A program made the position numbers and the translations under genes. The notes beneath the pieces are model-generated. The model searched no databases and was not told the origin of the DNA. It saw nothing but the letters and a program-made list of their open reading frames with translations. Below, one piece after another: positions 12,400 through 25,506 of a stretch of 64,000 nt of DNA. Origin of the DNA: Pempheris klunzingeri (Eukaryota; Chordata; Actinopteri; Acropomatiformes; Pempheridae); assembly GCF_042242105.1 (NCBI RefSeq), contig NC_092017.1:4749652-4813651 (forward strand). Direction: 5' to 3'. Every line of letters begins with the position of its first letter. The stretch's first letter is position 1.

Positions 12400-12704
12400 A
12401 GTCCAGTGATTCCCTCTAAAAGACCAAAAGGCTGTTTTATTATGGGATGAACGCTGAGGACTTGGTCTCCTACATCTCCCAGTGGTGATTGCGGCCTCGC
12501 GGCCACGGGGTGTCGCTCTCACACGGTGTGCCAGTGGGTCTGCGTGTCCACGTGAGCGGTGGGCCAGCTTTATGTAAATGAGCGGCGCTGTCAGAGGCTC
12601 CTACTACTGAACCGTGGGGCTGATCGCTCACACACACAGCAGAGAGCCTCCGAGGACGGTCAGCTCTGGATTTTATACCACACCAACCCGCTCGGATGTG
12701 CAAT
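12400..12704 (+). promoter_or_regulatory. gadd45a: gadd45a promoter and 5' UTR
   Basis: The 300 bp before the start codon are CpG-rich. They contain a palindromic E-box CACGTG at 12549-12554 and an octamer-like ATGTAAAT at 12572-12579, one base from the OCT consensus ATGCAAAT. Mammalian GADD45A promoters are known to use OCT-1 sites in stress and BRCA1 responses, so the octamer may matter; that is inference. Transcription probably starts near 12,600-12,640. Confidence 0.45.
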
Positions 12705-13840
12705 ATGACTTTGGAAGAAACCGGTGGAGATAATTCTGCTGAAAGGTCAGTGATGCTCTGCACTTTCCTGCACATCTCTCTCCGATTGTTCCTTGGCTGG
12801 AACTTGTTTTCGGCGCAGTTTTTAAGACTCCATGAAAGGGAGAATTGTTGTGCAAACGCTGCAGCCTGTCTGCTTAATATTATCTTAGTGTCAGACAGCT
12901 GTTTATGACACCCAGTGTTGATTCTGTCTGGGTACTGTTGCAGGGTGTGCAGACATGCAACGTTACATCATGAGCCCCCGTCCTCCTCATGGGAGTAACA
13001 GGGGGACGTTAGAGGCTACTGCTGATGTTTCAATAAGTGGGTGAAATGTGTTTTCCTCAGGATGGAATCGGTGGCTAAGGCGTTAGAGGAGGTCCTGAGC
13101 TCTGCGTTGCCTCAGGGTTGCATCACTGTTGGAGTCTATGAGGCAGCAAAGTCTCTGAACGCGTGAGTTACAGATGAGATCACTTCTGTTGTGCAGCTAG
13201 TGAACCTGTGGAAGTTTGACAGGTGGGACAAACGTCTCCCTCTGCTCACCACTCTCTCTCTCTCTCTCTGTCTCTCCGGCCCTCAGGGACCCAGACAATG
13301 TGGTGTTGTGTCTGCTGGCCACAGACGATGAGGAGGATGTGGCTCTCCAGATTCACTTCACCTTGATCCAGGCCTTCTGCTGCGAGAACGACATCAACAT
13401 CCTGCGGGTGAGCAACATGAGGCGACTGGCAGAAATACTGGGAGGGGTGAAGCCTGGAGGGGAGCCCCTGGACCTGCACTGTGTTCTAGTCACTGTAAGT
13501 GTACATACTCATGTGTGTGTTTGCTGAGGCACTGCTGTGTATTACTCACTTCCCTTCAGTCTGGAAAGGGAGTCGTTTTCCCTCACTGAGGCCATTGTCG
13601 GTGATAGTACAAAGGCCATTGTCAGTACTTGCACTGTTACTAGCAGCGGTTGTGCAATGTCAATTATGTCTGTTTGCACATTTCGTAAACGAGCAGATGG
13701 TAACTGCTTTGCCTCCTCTTCTGCAGAATCCTCAGTCGTCACTGTGGAAGGACCCGGCGCTGAGCAAAGTGAACAGATTCTGCAGAGACAGTCGCTGCTT
13801 GGATCAGTGGGTGCCTGTTGTCAACCTGCCCGACCGATGA
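12705..13840 (+). CDS. gadd45a: GADD45 alpha-type stress sensor (4 exons, 154 aa)
   Basis: GADD45 proteins are small acidic nuclear proteins of the L7Ae-like fold. They bind PCNA, CDK1/cyclin B1 and MAP3K4, and link DNA damage to arrest, repair and active demethylation. Exons are 12705-12745, 13061-13162, 13287-13494 and 13727-13840, all GT-AG. The start gives MTLEE, the invariant family N-terminus; an ATG nine bases upstream is in frame but not the family start. Signature blocks are [23 protein letters not shown], the acidic [18 protein letters not shown] with [21 protein letters not shown], and the end [13 protein letters not shown]. The [11 protein letters not shown] and QWVPV.NLP wording is closest to GADD45A rather than B or G. 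The loop between ILGG and DLHC is shorter than in human. Whether this is the teleost aa or ab copy cannot be told here. Confidence 0.96.
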
Positions 13841-14550
13841 AACCGCTTGGAATATTAATGTATTGTGTGCATTGGGGGAAAAGTAACTGCACAAGGCCTG
13901 TGTTAATGTCTGTGTTGGACTCCTTTGGAAAGCACCCCAGAGAGAGAAAGAGACGGGAGGGGCAGAGAAAAAAAAAAACAGAACACAAGGAAGCGAAACG
14001 TTCCAACAAATTTACCAGGTCAGGGTGAACTCGTGGGCCAAGGAGGAGTGACTCAGCAGACTGGCTTCCAGGATCTCCAACGTATGACTGCGCCTTTCTC
14101 TGCCGAGAAAGGAGCTTTCACAGGAAACTGAATCATGTGAGCAGACGAGCGCACATGGTGGCGAGCAGAAGTGCACGACTGGGGTGAAAGCAGACAGAGA
14201 GTCTCACTTGACAAGACTCCGAGGAGTGGACCCCAGTGGAGTGGACCAGTCAGAGGTCTCGCTGGAAGAACTCCTGTGAAAATTCAACCAAATTCAAGCA
14301 TTTCTTTAACAGCACATTTATTTAATAGTATTTAAAACTTGTCACTTTGATAACTCAAAAGGGAAACTTTTCACGTTTTATCATAACTATTATTATTATT
14401 ATTATTTTAAGGGCAATGCAATATTTAGACTTGTCCACTAACTGATGTTTTTATGTGTTTATTAATTTAATGAATTCTATTTATTGTGTTTAGTTCATGG
14501 AATTCTGCCTTGTCAAGTTGAATGAAATAAACAAAGAACCAACGGTCCTC
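13841..14550 (+). other. gadd45a: gadd45a 3' UTR with AU-rich stretch and AATAAA
   Basis: After the stop, the sequence runs about 690 bases to an AATAAA at 14526-14531. The last 250 bases are strongly AU-rich, with overlapping ATTTA words (around 14317-14330 and 14476-14485) and a TTA run near 14390. Mammalian GADD45A mRNA is known to be destabilised through AU-rich elements, so the same control is plausible here. Just beyond lies a CA repeat at 14650-14679. Confidence 0.65.
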
Positions 14551-14648
14551 AGGGTGGCTCTGCCTTGATAATTTCCAGGTACTACAGGTTCAGCGTGCTT
14601 GTAGGAAGTCACATGGTGTCCTGAGGAACAGTGCATGCCTCTCGCCCG

Positions 14649-14679
<31 letters not shown>

Positions 14680-17239
14680 CAAGCTCAGCACGTTGCCCCA
14701 CAGGCTCTGGCGCTGTATCCTGACATGTCACTGGGCCGGGTTAAAGTTGTTTGCATCTCCTGGACCGAAAGCAAGATAATGTTTTGGGTTTTTGGTAGTC
14801 TGTTAAAATAATTACCACCATCTTACTTGAGCACAGAGACAAAAATAGTAATTACAACATAACATAGTAACCTGCTCTGGGTTAAATCTGCTGCTGGCAT
14901 GCAATCTCTTGAAATCAGCTTTAGTCCTGCGTGGGAAGTCTAGTAATATTTGGCCTTTTGCACATTTTGAGGATCTGGTTACATTAAGGGGAGGAGAATT
15001 CCCATTGTAGTATGACTCCGGCTTCTGTGTCTACGCAATCAGAGCTAAATTTACTGCTGAGCAGGTTAAAAATAGCAGTGAGGCAAGAAGGAGAAAAAAA
15101 AAACTTGTTGAAGACCCAGTCCACGCTGTGCAGAAAGAGAAAACCAGAAATTATTGGTGCTTGTACAGAGTGGGGAGGGACAAAGCCTTCGACACAGAGG
15201 GTCACAAGACAATGGGTGCATGAGTCAGGGCTATTCAGGTCTCCATTGCTAGAGCTGTACAGTACTTTAGCTTCATGGCAAAAAATAGCCCCGTGAATAG
15301 AGGCGCCCCCCCCGACCACTGACAATAGTGGCACTTGTAATTAACAGGCAGCATACAGACAGGCTGACGTGCTGCAGAGCTGTCAGGGTGCATATCAAGA
15401 GGACAACAATCCTCTCTGGTGGTCCCATAAGGTGGTGGTGAGTGAGTGTAAACTAAGGACAATTACTTAAATATAAATCTGAGGTACTTGTACTTGAGTA
15501 TTAAGTTTATACTTCTACCCCACTATATCTCAGAGCCAAATATTGTCCTCTTCATTCCACTACAATCATCTGACGGCTTGAGTTACTTTGTAGATCAAAA
15601 TTTCTCGCACACTTTCTGTCCTGTGAAAACTATGCATCACAAAATTTGGTGATTTTGAATTTGAAAGTTTCTGATAAACTGAAGGATGAAGTGTCTCTTA
15701 CCTCTTAGGCTAAATAAACTATTAGCCGAAAAATGCATCGTGGTCCTCACAGGACAGCGATGCTACAAACATATGATGATCTTATAATGCAGGCCATGAT
15801 GCATTGCTGAAAATCAAACTACCCAGCACTGTATATAGCAGATAAAATGACTTCGACACTAAGCATCTACAGCAGGAAAATGCAACATCCACATTCATGC
15901 AGCAGTAATATTAATCCAGAAAAATCTGATAAAATAGGAAAAAGTGACCGGGAACATTTTCCTGAAGCGTGAATACTCTCGGCTGATGATACTTACACTC
16001 AATTGCAGTTTTAAATGCAGGATATGTACTTGTAGTGGAGTATTTTCACAGTGCGGCATTAGTACTTTTATATAAGGGTGCAGTTTGCAAATGTGAAAAG
16101 TGCACAGACACCAGTAAAGCAGATCTGCACTCCACTGAACCGATGCTGGAGTCCCTTCAGTTCCACAGTCTACGGCTCTAGTTACACTTTTCCAGTGACA
16201 CTGAGGTTTGGCTGCTGCCATCGGCCATCAGCAGAACTGAAAGAGCCACAAAAAAGTATCTTTCAGTGGAAAATAGGACAATAATACCAGAAATGCCACA
16301 GCAGGATGCGAGGAAAATGACACCTGAAAGTCAGTCTGATCATTAAGAGACAGAACCACTTTTTCCATCCTTCACCAGACCAATCTGTCACACAGGGAGG
16401 TGCCACTTAAAGTAGGTGAGATATTGGAGATACTGGATTACTGGCTTATCCTGGAGCTTCTCCACTGCACTGACAGGTAATACAATCACTGCAAACATCG
16501 CTGCTACAAAGCCTGTGCTATCAATCATCTGACTCAAGTGAGGGTTACATCAATGTGGGCCAACAAATATGGCCTGACCTGATTGTGGATGTAACATCAC
16601 ACCTGAGGAGATGAGAAAGGAGAGAAAGGGCAGCTCAGAGGAGCAGGGATTATTGCATAACAGGCTGGTGATGGCTCAGGGGCACAGAGGCACCTTCACT
16701 GAGAAATTAGAACAACAACAATGTTTATGTGCTCCTGATCTGATACTACAGACACTCCGATTTGAACGAGGCGACCTGTGATTCCAGCAATCGAATGACA
16801 ACTGGTTAACAACATGCCTAGTTAACACTAATTGTCTTTCTCAGCTTGGGCAGGGAAGTGTTACTATCCTCAAAATACAGACTGTGTGTCAGACAGTGCA
16901 CATACTACTGTATGTGTGGTAGCTTTGTGCAAACTACAATAAAAGTCCATACAATATATTTTAAAGACAAAGCTACGTGGAAGATTCCAATGCAAGTTGC
17001 AGGCTGAGCAGCTAGTGTTTCCCGTGTGAACACTCATGGGAAGTGAAGCCACAGGGACTCTGTACACATCAGTGGAGTTTAATGAGGCTGGGAACAAGAA
17101 GACGAAACTGTACTAACCTCTGGCCATGTGGGATCCTCTGTCAACATTCCAGCTCACATTGATCAAAAGCAAAGACCTACCAATAACAGACAACAGCCTA
17201 GAAGTCTGATTTTAAAGCAGCATTTTTTGATAGAGCCGG
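14551..17239. other. Spacer between gadd45a and gng12
   Basis: No coding exon can be supported. Positions about 15,480-16,075 hold a worn copy of repeat family B, recognisable from 'tacttctaccccactatatc' near the left and 'gtagtggagtattttcacag' near the right. The rest looks like unique, ordinary non-coding DNA. Confidence 0.5.
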
Positions 17240-17700
17240 CCGCAGTGAGCACAATAATGACGTATTGTCACCTAAATGTTGATATGGCTAACATGTTCGC
17301 AAAGAACTGTCTAATCACTCAGAAGATATTGGGCTTTATTAGGATTGTGTTTCCGGCCACCCGATGAATGAATTTCACTTTCTCCCTTTAGCTCTACTGC
17401 GTGTTGCACTCCACAAAATGCTGACGTATCTGGTCGTTAGCTACTGGAGGTTCCATGTGCTCGCCAGCTAGCCACTAACTTTGTCAGGTATTTGGTGTGA
17501 GGCAGGTAGCACAGTGTCAGTTTTCAGAGCTGTTATCAGTGAAAACAGCTGTCTGCTGCAGCTGGAAACGGGGTTAATGAGAACAGTGAGAGTGAGTGAG
17601 TTGTGTGCTGTAAAACCAAAGTAATGAGCTGAAATCCTGAAACTACAGATCTGAGGCGAATTGCACATTTGTGATATTACTGTGATGGGTTTATTTTTCT
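17240..17700. repeat. Dispersed repeat, family C copy 1
   Basis: This block resembles 37,225-37,745 in order of wording: taaagcagca, a 'ggccac' block, a 'cagctag' block followed by a 'ctaact' step, and a conserved 'gtaaaa(a)ccaaa' block. Both copies are diverged. The class is not clear. Confidence 0.4.
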
Positions 17701-17934
17701 AAGAGCGACCCTTTTCGCCTTACACACAGACATATGACTGAAAGGCAATATAAACATATTGACTCGTGCTGTGAATTATACAAACTGCTATTTTACCAAA
17801 TCCTTCTGGATTTTACAGAATGTAAACTCTTCAGATAATCTGGTTTAGCAACCGAGACTATCACGATGTCGGCTTTTTCTCTAACGTTTAGATTTTTCCT
17901 TTTATCTTATATTAGCTGAAATAAACACTAATGT

Positions 17935-19994
17935 AAAGGATTTCTTTTCCATAGTTTTATTTGCATTTACCACAAGCAGGTAAAGGCAGAATAATATGAC
18001 ACACAGTGAGTCGTCACCTACGTTGCCACAACATTGCAATTGTCTTTCTAATAAAAACACAACTTGATATGCACTCGTAAAAATCCACCAAGTACACCAT
18101 TAACCCCCACAACACATTCAGTTCTAATTCAAAAACTTGAATTAATGTCGCACAACAAGAAATTCAAAGCTGAGGCTTGACTGAATCAGTACAATCCTAC
18201 AAAGTACATTTAACAGTTAAAAGCAAGCGCATAGTGTGGTTCATGGACATACATACTGCGCTACAATATTTCTGGACATTTCAGATACATGTGAATGCAG
18301 CTCAGTATTGATTGTGAGTCATTCTGAAATACGGCGTCACGCACAGAGTTAATAGCCTATAGTGGGATCCACTCCCTTCACCTAAGGGCCTTTCTTATTC
18401 ACAGTATTAGACAACAGCACTTACGTGATTAAAAGGTAGTCGAGAGGTTGAAGCCGGATCACTTCATTGTTAAGGCCCTGGCTGGTAAAATTGCAAAAAT
18501 TTGTTGCTTATGTTTTTCATAAGCAGAAACACACACCATGACAGGAAGTCACAGCCACACACTGCTAGTCATACCTTCTCATAATAAAACCAAAGTAAGT
18601 TGCTGTAAACGTGGAATGTTTTAAACCCAAGGGTATAACAGTCGTCTGGTGTTTGCAGCTGTCAAAGTGCCTGAATAGTACAGTAATACGAGCAAAGTCG
18701 AAGAAAAAAAAACAGAAAAATTAAAACTGCTAGCCAACAATCTAGATATGATTTGGGACACTGAAACTCTAAGAGTGACATTAAACAGATAGATCTGATA
18801 AGATGGCACAGATTGGTAATGATGGCCTCCACAGATCAAGAAATGTATCATGAAAAAAGGGTCATGCACAATGTCAAGTGCTCTCACAAGTTCAAACGGG
18901 TGCTTTTGTCTAAACAGGTTTGACTCAAAGGTTTGACAGCTGGACTCAAAGTTTTACATTCATTTTTAAGGCAAATGCAAACAAAATGAGTTGTCAAGAG
19001 GATTCAGCCCTATGGTGCTGAAACAATGTAGACATAGATATAGAATATAGATAGTCACATTCATCACGTTTCGTAGCTTTGCATTGGATTCAGCTGAAGC
19101 AGGTATTGCAGGTCTGCAGCGTAACCCACCAGGAAACTAGCTTGAATCAAAGTTACAGAAAATTACATTTCTGTGTCAGCTTATCCCACAAGTCTGGGTC
19201 TACACTGCAAGTGAACTACACTACATCCCAGCGCTGGCAAAAGGAATTCTCAATGTCTTGAAATAAAAAAATCTGACATTTTAACTAAGGTGTTTATTTC
19301 TAGAAAGGTTAGATTCTATATGTCAGGGCGATTTGTACTAATTTGACTGCTCTGTCTGTTATAAGAGAGCTGGGAACAATTCTGACTGTGACTAGATTAC
19401 AAAATATAAAGCAGGTGATGAGCAGCAGTGGCAATGAACCTCCACTTTCTCCATTTGTCTTCATGTGATGGACGGTTTATTCGCCCAATGCCAGGACATG
19501 TTTAACTCTGGTGCTCGTTATCAGTAGCGCACAAACTACGACTATTTCCTGAAGCAAGCCTGATGAAAGTAAGAGGTGAAAGCCTGAATCTGACATGACT
19601 GATGATTAGGGGGCTTGTTTATGGACACTAATAGACACTAATCAGAGAGTCCGGAACTCTAGATGGCACAGCTCCTCTCAGACCGAGGTCTGTGGCCTTC
19701 TACATCTTGTTAGAAAACAAAGTCATCAGTGAACCTTCATACAAACTTTAATCATCTTTGTTTGAGTTAAAGCTTTGATCCGAGGCCACGGCTTCAGACT
19801 TCTGCCTGTTCTTTGGTGTAACTGGTATCTGACTGCAAGGCAGAGAGGAATACATCTCTGGAGCTACAGCTGGGAAAAGGTTTGGCGGGGAGGGGGAGTA
19901 CACTGGCTTTAACATAAGTTGTCAACAGTATTACTATCGTTTTTTTTTTCACATAAGAATCAAAAGGAAAACCAGCAAGAGTTCAGGTGTTGCC
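17935..19994 (-). other. gng12: gng12 3' UTR (about 2 kb)
   Basis: On the minus strand an AATAAA lies at 17957-17962, giving a 3' untranslated region of about 2 kb after the gng12 stop. Mammalian GNG12 also has a very long 3' UTR. No open frame on either strand in this stretch resembles a protein. The exact poly(A) site is inferred. Confidence 0.5.
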
Positions 19995-20311
19995 CTACAA
20001 AACAGTGCAAGGCTTCTTGTCCTTGAAAGGGTTCTCTGAAGCGGGGACGCCCATGAGCAGCGGGTCGTTCTTGGCATGTTCTCCACAGTAGCGCATCAGG
20101 TCGGATGAAGCCTTGGACACCTGCAAAGGAATCAGTCCACACACTGATCTACCGTGGCACACATGTAGTAGAGACAGGACAGTCAGAGCGGTGTGAGAGA
20201 CTATGAACATAAAGGCACCTTTATCCTCTCGATGCTGGCCTCTATCCTCAGCTGCTGCACCGTCCGCCTGGCCTGAGCTATGCTACTGGAGCTCTGCATT
20301 TTCGATGACAT
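19995..20311 (-). CDS. gng12: G protein gamma-12 subunit (2 coding exons, 72 aa)
   Basis: Ggamma12 pairs with Gbeta to form the membrane-bound dimer that signals downstream of GPCRs, often near actin. Coding exons are 20219-20311 and 19995-20120; the first extends as leader to an acceptor at 20328. The product is 72 residues, the same as human. It begins [20 protein letters not shown], continues with [20 protein letters not shown] and ends [12 protein letters not shown]. The last four residues, CTVL, are a CAAX box with Leu at the end, which favours geranylgeranylation of Cys69. The intron falls between IK and VSKAS, the usual place in the family. No other gene lies within 5 kb. Confidence 0.96.
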
Positions 20312-21886
20312 CGCAGCTACGTTTAGACCTGGATTAGGGGGAAAAAATAAATAAATACACCTTTTGTACTTAATAAATACATAAATTAGCACAGGTGGTA
20401 TTTGCACAAAGGAAACCAAAAAAAGCTGCAGTATAATTAATCCATTCAAATGATTCATGGCAACAAGATGTTCCTGTGGGATTAAAGCAGCACAAAGGTC
20501 AGGCTGCTGCTAAAAATACTGCTGAGGTTATCACAGCCTTTATATAAAGTCAAGAAAATACCATTATCCTATTAGCAACTAAGTAGGTTTCCTTAGATTT
20601 GATGTTGTAATTGGTAATCTCCATCGAACATTTGTTGCATCTCAGGTGGCAGAACTTTTAAAGAATGAGCAGCTTTGCACAATACTGCAGAAATGATAAG
20701 AAGTGAAGTTACTAAGGTGTTACTGCAGAATGATGTCTGTGGTGGTGCAATTTCCAGGAAGTGACAGCTGATCTGAAATTGGCTCAATGTGCGTAAAAGC
20801 TGTTGGCCAACATAACGGACCCACGTTTCACAATTCCCACTTCCAGGATACAATGGCGTGCTCTTACCGGCTCATTATGTCACCGCCTGAACTACTTGGA
20901 AGAGAGTTGCACGGTTGTTATCTGTGCAAACACAGTTTCTTAGATCTATCAGGAAAGTGAAACAGCCTCTAATGCAAGAAGAACACCGTGTGTTGAAGCT
21001 ATGGCAAAACACATTCTGTGGAGCAATAAATGAGAATTCCTCTGTGTACCCAACAATTGCTCTGCACTGATTACTTGCAGTTCCTTGTACGAATAAAGAA
21101 AACGCACCAGAAAGTGGCTCTGTGGGACTGACAAAAACAATCTTTGACATGTGGTTCGGTTAATGTTTGCTCTGTGCTTTGGTGCAGGATATTACAGAGG
21201 AGGGGGGACACGCTGAAACGGAAGGAGATGAAACATGGGCTGCAGAAGGGAGACGAGACCATGCATCCCTTTAATCCCCCCACCCACTCCCATCCACTTC
21301 CTCTACAGGAAACACTATGGCCAGTTACCCTCTAAAGTATAAATGATAAAATATGGGGTGGAGGCTTTAAAAATAGAAGCTACACACAGGCCTATAACCT
21401 AGGAAACAGAAAACATAGCCGCTGAGGGACTATTCCTAAAGAAAGCATGACATTAAAACAGTGATTGCACTTCTTTTCACTGACTCATCTATGAAAGCTG
21501 CTTTTGTGGTTTTCCTTGGCTCATGTACTCATTGTTCCAGGGAACTTAACACTTGCTGCTCTCTTGTCAACACAGCTGTAGTTTTGAAGCACTCGGCCGC
21601 ACCGGCCAGGCATGAGCGGACACAGGGAAAGGGAGAGCTGCGTCGCCGGGGCACTGGTCCTCTGCGTGACGCCAGCAGCTACTACAGAGCTCTGGGTGTT
21701 TAGACGAAGGCAGTAAAAGGCGATAACAGGGCTAAGTGTTTCAACTGTTTTACTGCTCCATTGTTACGTCTGTGGATGCACTATTGTCTTGAAAGTGGCA
21801 ATAATGCAGACTAAAAGCTTGACAACACTTTGGTGCATTGTATTCATCCCAACAAAAAATGGACTAAATGTGACCTAAGTTTTGAG

Positions 21887-22199
21887 TTGGGCTGCATCCA
21901 ACAACTATTGGTGTTGATCGATCAATCATTTGGTCTCTAAAACATTCGAAAACAATGAAAAACATCCATCTCATTATCCTAGAGCCGAAGGTGACCTCAT
22001 TAAATGTCCAACAAATAGTCCAACACCAAAAACACTCAATGCATCACAAAGCAAATTTTCACATTTGTGAACCTGGAACAATCAAATGTTTCAGATTTGT
22101 GCTTGAAAAAGGATTAAAATGATTAGTCGATCATCAAACTACATGGCAATTAGTTGCCAATTGACTAATCAATTAAATAGCTGATTGTTGCGGCTCTAG
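21887..22199. mobile_element. MITE with GGGCTGCA / TGCGGCTCTAG ends
   Basis: The element opens gggctgcatccaacaactat and closes gattgttgcggctctag. These are worn inverted ends of a very common percomorph MITE whose consensus ends read GGGCTGCAACTAACGATTA. Inside are runs of 'gattagtcgat' and 'gactaatcaat', also typical. No coding sequence. A weaker relative may lie at about 24,070-24,240. Confidence 0.6.
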
Positions 22200-25100
22200 T
22201 CTTGTGCATTCATCTGAACCTGCCCTGCAGGAAACAACCCATTTGTCTATTTACAGTTACAACCTATTAATAGTGCTTTCAAGTTGCTGTAAATGTACAC
22301 ATGTATATGTGTATTTTGCAGCTTTAACCAGCATTGAGACGGGAGTGAGACAAATAGGTGAAGAAGCTGATCAATAGGATTAAAAGCTGCCACAGCATAT
22401 TCCCCCTGTGGTCATAGAATTAGGGAGACTCTTCCCCTCAGGCCACAGCATCCAGAGGTGCCAGATGTGGCACGTCGTCTGCACCAGTCTTGCAGAGGTG
22501 AACGAGTTTAGAACACACGCTTGCATCAGGATTGGTTCATCCCCCTGCTGTGGGCACACACAGGCTCTGCTGTGCAGCACTTCTCAGAGAGCTGTCTGAA
22601 CCAGTGAGGTCCTGAGCCTCAAATGTGCTGAATTTCAAGTAATTCTGTTTCTGGGCAGAGTGGTGGCCAGTTTTACAGAAACCCTGCTGCTTTGAGGGAT
22701 TTTAACATTCTCACAGCCCACGTCTGCTTTTAATGGGCCTCATCAATGTGAATTTTCTATTCGGATGTCTTGACTTTTAGATGCACACATACAACTGGAT
22801 TCCAGCCTTTGCTATGAAAAAATATTTTCATGAGCCGTCTATTGAAATGTTACGAATAATAAATATTCAGTATTTGTGTATTTTAGGAAATACAGTTATT
22901 CGCTATTCATTTGGATCTCAATGAGCTTACTCACAAAATAAGTGCGGTGTATTATTCTAAATCAACTTTTGCATGAACAACAGAAGACAAGAGTTAGCAT
23001 CCACAGTTGGCCAAGATAATCACTCATGAAGCCTGTTAACATCCAGTGATCAGCTGCTCGACTGATAAACCATCTATAGACAAACTGAGCGCAGTGATGT
23101 CACCGAGCGCACACCTACTACCAAATGCACTACTAATTTGTCCACTCCCACCCATTTAATAACACTATGCAACATGCACACTCTCTCCCAGCGCCAAGCT
23201 CCATAAGGAAAACATCTAAATATATTTTAAGCCATTGCCTAATTGCCATATATTTTTATTCTTTGAATCGAGACCTCAGTCAAACAAATGCATGAGTAAA
23301 AAGAGTCCCCATTCCAGTAAAACAAACACAAACAAGCAAAGAAATGTGTCACTTCAGGGTGTGTAATTCTCTGTATGTGGACAGGGCCTTTAAAACCCCT
23401 CTAGCCAAAAGAATGTCTGCAATGCCCTCAGCTGTGGTGTGTGCCTGTCTGCATCCAGCGCTTGTACTTACGTGTGGTAAATGTAAACATGTGGCACACT
23501 GAAAGCATTGACGAAAATATATTTGAAGTCTTGGAGCTGGGCGATGTCTTTGATGTGGCTGCGGGGCTTTTGCGCAGGTGGGCTCCCACACCGCCAACAG
23601 AGAGGTTCTGCAGAGTTTATGACAGCAAGTTCTACCCTGCGGTGTGTAACTCCACACAGTGCTTGGATCTGCTGCCCGAATAAATACGCTAATAACGTAC
23701 TTACAGTGGATTGGAATCAACAGCGTAACAGGACTAAATGCGTATCTGTGTGCTGAAGTGGGACAAAGCTCAAACAGTTTGCACGTGCATTGCTACGACG
23801 TCTTTGGGTGACACTGCCAGGAATGTTCTAATGTCAACATGCTGTAACACATCACATCTGACCGATCTCTCAACGGTCTAATAGCTCAGTGTGGGTTACT
23901 TTCATTAGCGACTCATGTGATAATGACAGAAAATGGAGACACAAGTTGATCACAATTACCTGTAAGTCTTCTTACCGCATGTTCATGTTCGATTCTCAAA
24001 AATGAAAAACATCTTCAAAGTCCGCTTACTAGTCTTTTCTGCGGATTACAGCAGCAGCTCATTGTCTTTGAAATCACCAGTGTGTGTTGTCAGTTGTTTT
24101 CTGTTGGATGACTGATCAGTTAATCAGTGTAACACTGCCTATTGCATTTATTACACTATAACCAAAGATGACAGGACATGAAATGATTGGTCAATTGACG
24201 GATTAAGTTGATTGACTGATTATTAACTGAACATTCCCTGCTTCTGTGTTCTCAAACATGAGGCTTTCATACTATTTAAACATTTTTCAGCTTTGGACAG
24301 TTGGACTAAACAAGCCATTTGAACACATCCCCTTGAGCTCTTGGAGCTATTTTTTTAACATTTATAGACTAAGTTGATTAATAAAATAAATTACACTAAG
24401 GGATAGGTTCTCATATGTTAAAGCCTGTCTTGAACAATCCTCCTTCTGTCTTATTCTCATAAGTTTAGCCAAAGCCTGTTGGTTTGGTTAACTCAGACTC
24501 AGACTTCAGGGACTATTAATGTAATAAATGCAAATTAACAATACAAACAAGGTGCTCACAGATTATAGAGGTCTTATTCATTGTCTGATAAGCAGAAGGC
24601 AGGCAGGGCGCTGCAGCCTTAATGATTAGTTATCAGCTGTCCAGCTCTAAAAATGATGGGCCACGGGACACTGAGCAGCTCCATTTTCTGTCCGTTACAC
24701 TGCTAAACTGCCAGGCAACAACACCAGCAGGCTGCACCGTCCGCTCCTGGACCAGGATCTGTGGCTGCCTCTACAATAAGCTCTGTGGCTTAGGCACATT
24801 TGAGAGGCACGATGACAATGCAGACGGGCTATCAGTATTGTGCCACACTCACAATTGCTATTTGGCATTGTGTAGAACAGAGGCACCGGGACAGGAGTCC
24901 AGAGCTTTTACAAGTTTAACTGCGCCCTCATGAGCGCTAATCTCAGGCAGCCTGATGCTATCTGGGAGCCAGACTGTCCAGTCAGGCGTGCAGAGGAAAG
25001 AGACAGAGGCCTCCCAAAGAGAAACAAACACGCAGTGTCGCTTCTGAGTGCTGGCGGAGACGAACTGCATGACTAATGCAATGACTTTCCAATCAGCGCA

Positions 25101-25454
25101 GCAACATCATCGATTACAAGCTTTGATGGCGACAGACTTTTAAAGGCGTCGTGGGTGCCGTCCGAAGAGCTTTGAACATTTGACATGCCGTGTGAAGTCA
25201 GCCGACATGAAAAGAATCGCAGAAGGCGTTAGTGTAGACTAAAACAGGAGGTGAGGGTTCCAAGCTGATGAGTCACAGGCTGTAAGTTTCTCTCTGGGCC
25301 TCACAAGCCACCATACACCTTTCACCTGAGCTCTACACCTTTGCGTAGGGTGAGGTCAGCTGTAGGACAACACAGTCTCACTCCTCTCTCTGTCATCCTG
25401 TCCTTTCTTCCCACCTGGGCCCCATGTGCAGAAAAACAGGTTCCTTTGACTAAG

Positions 25455-25458
<4 letters not shown>

Positions 25459-25505
<47 letters not shown>
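25459..25505. repeat. (TG)n microsatellite
   Basis: A pure TG run of about 23 units inside the gng12 intron. Confidence 0.97.

Positions 25506-25506
<1 letters not shown>

Noticed and set aside
13495-13726. Search for the p53 site known from intron 3 of mammalian GADD45A
   Set aside because: No pair of RRRCWWGYYY half-sites could be found in this intron by eye.
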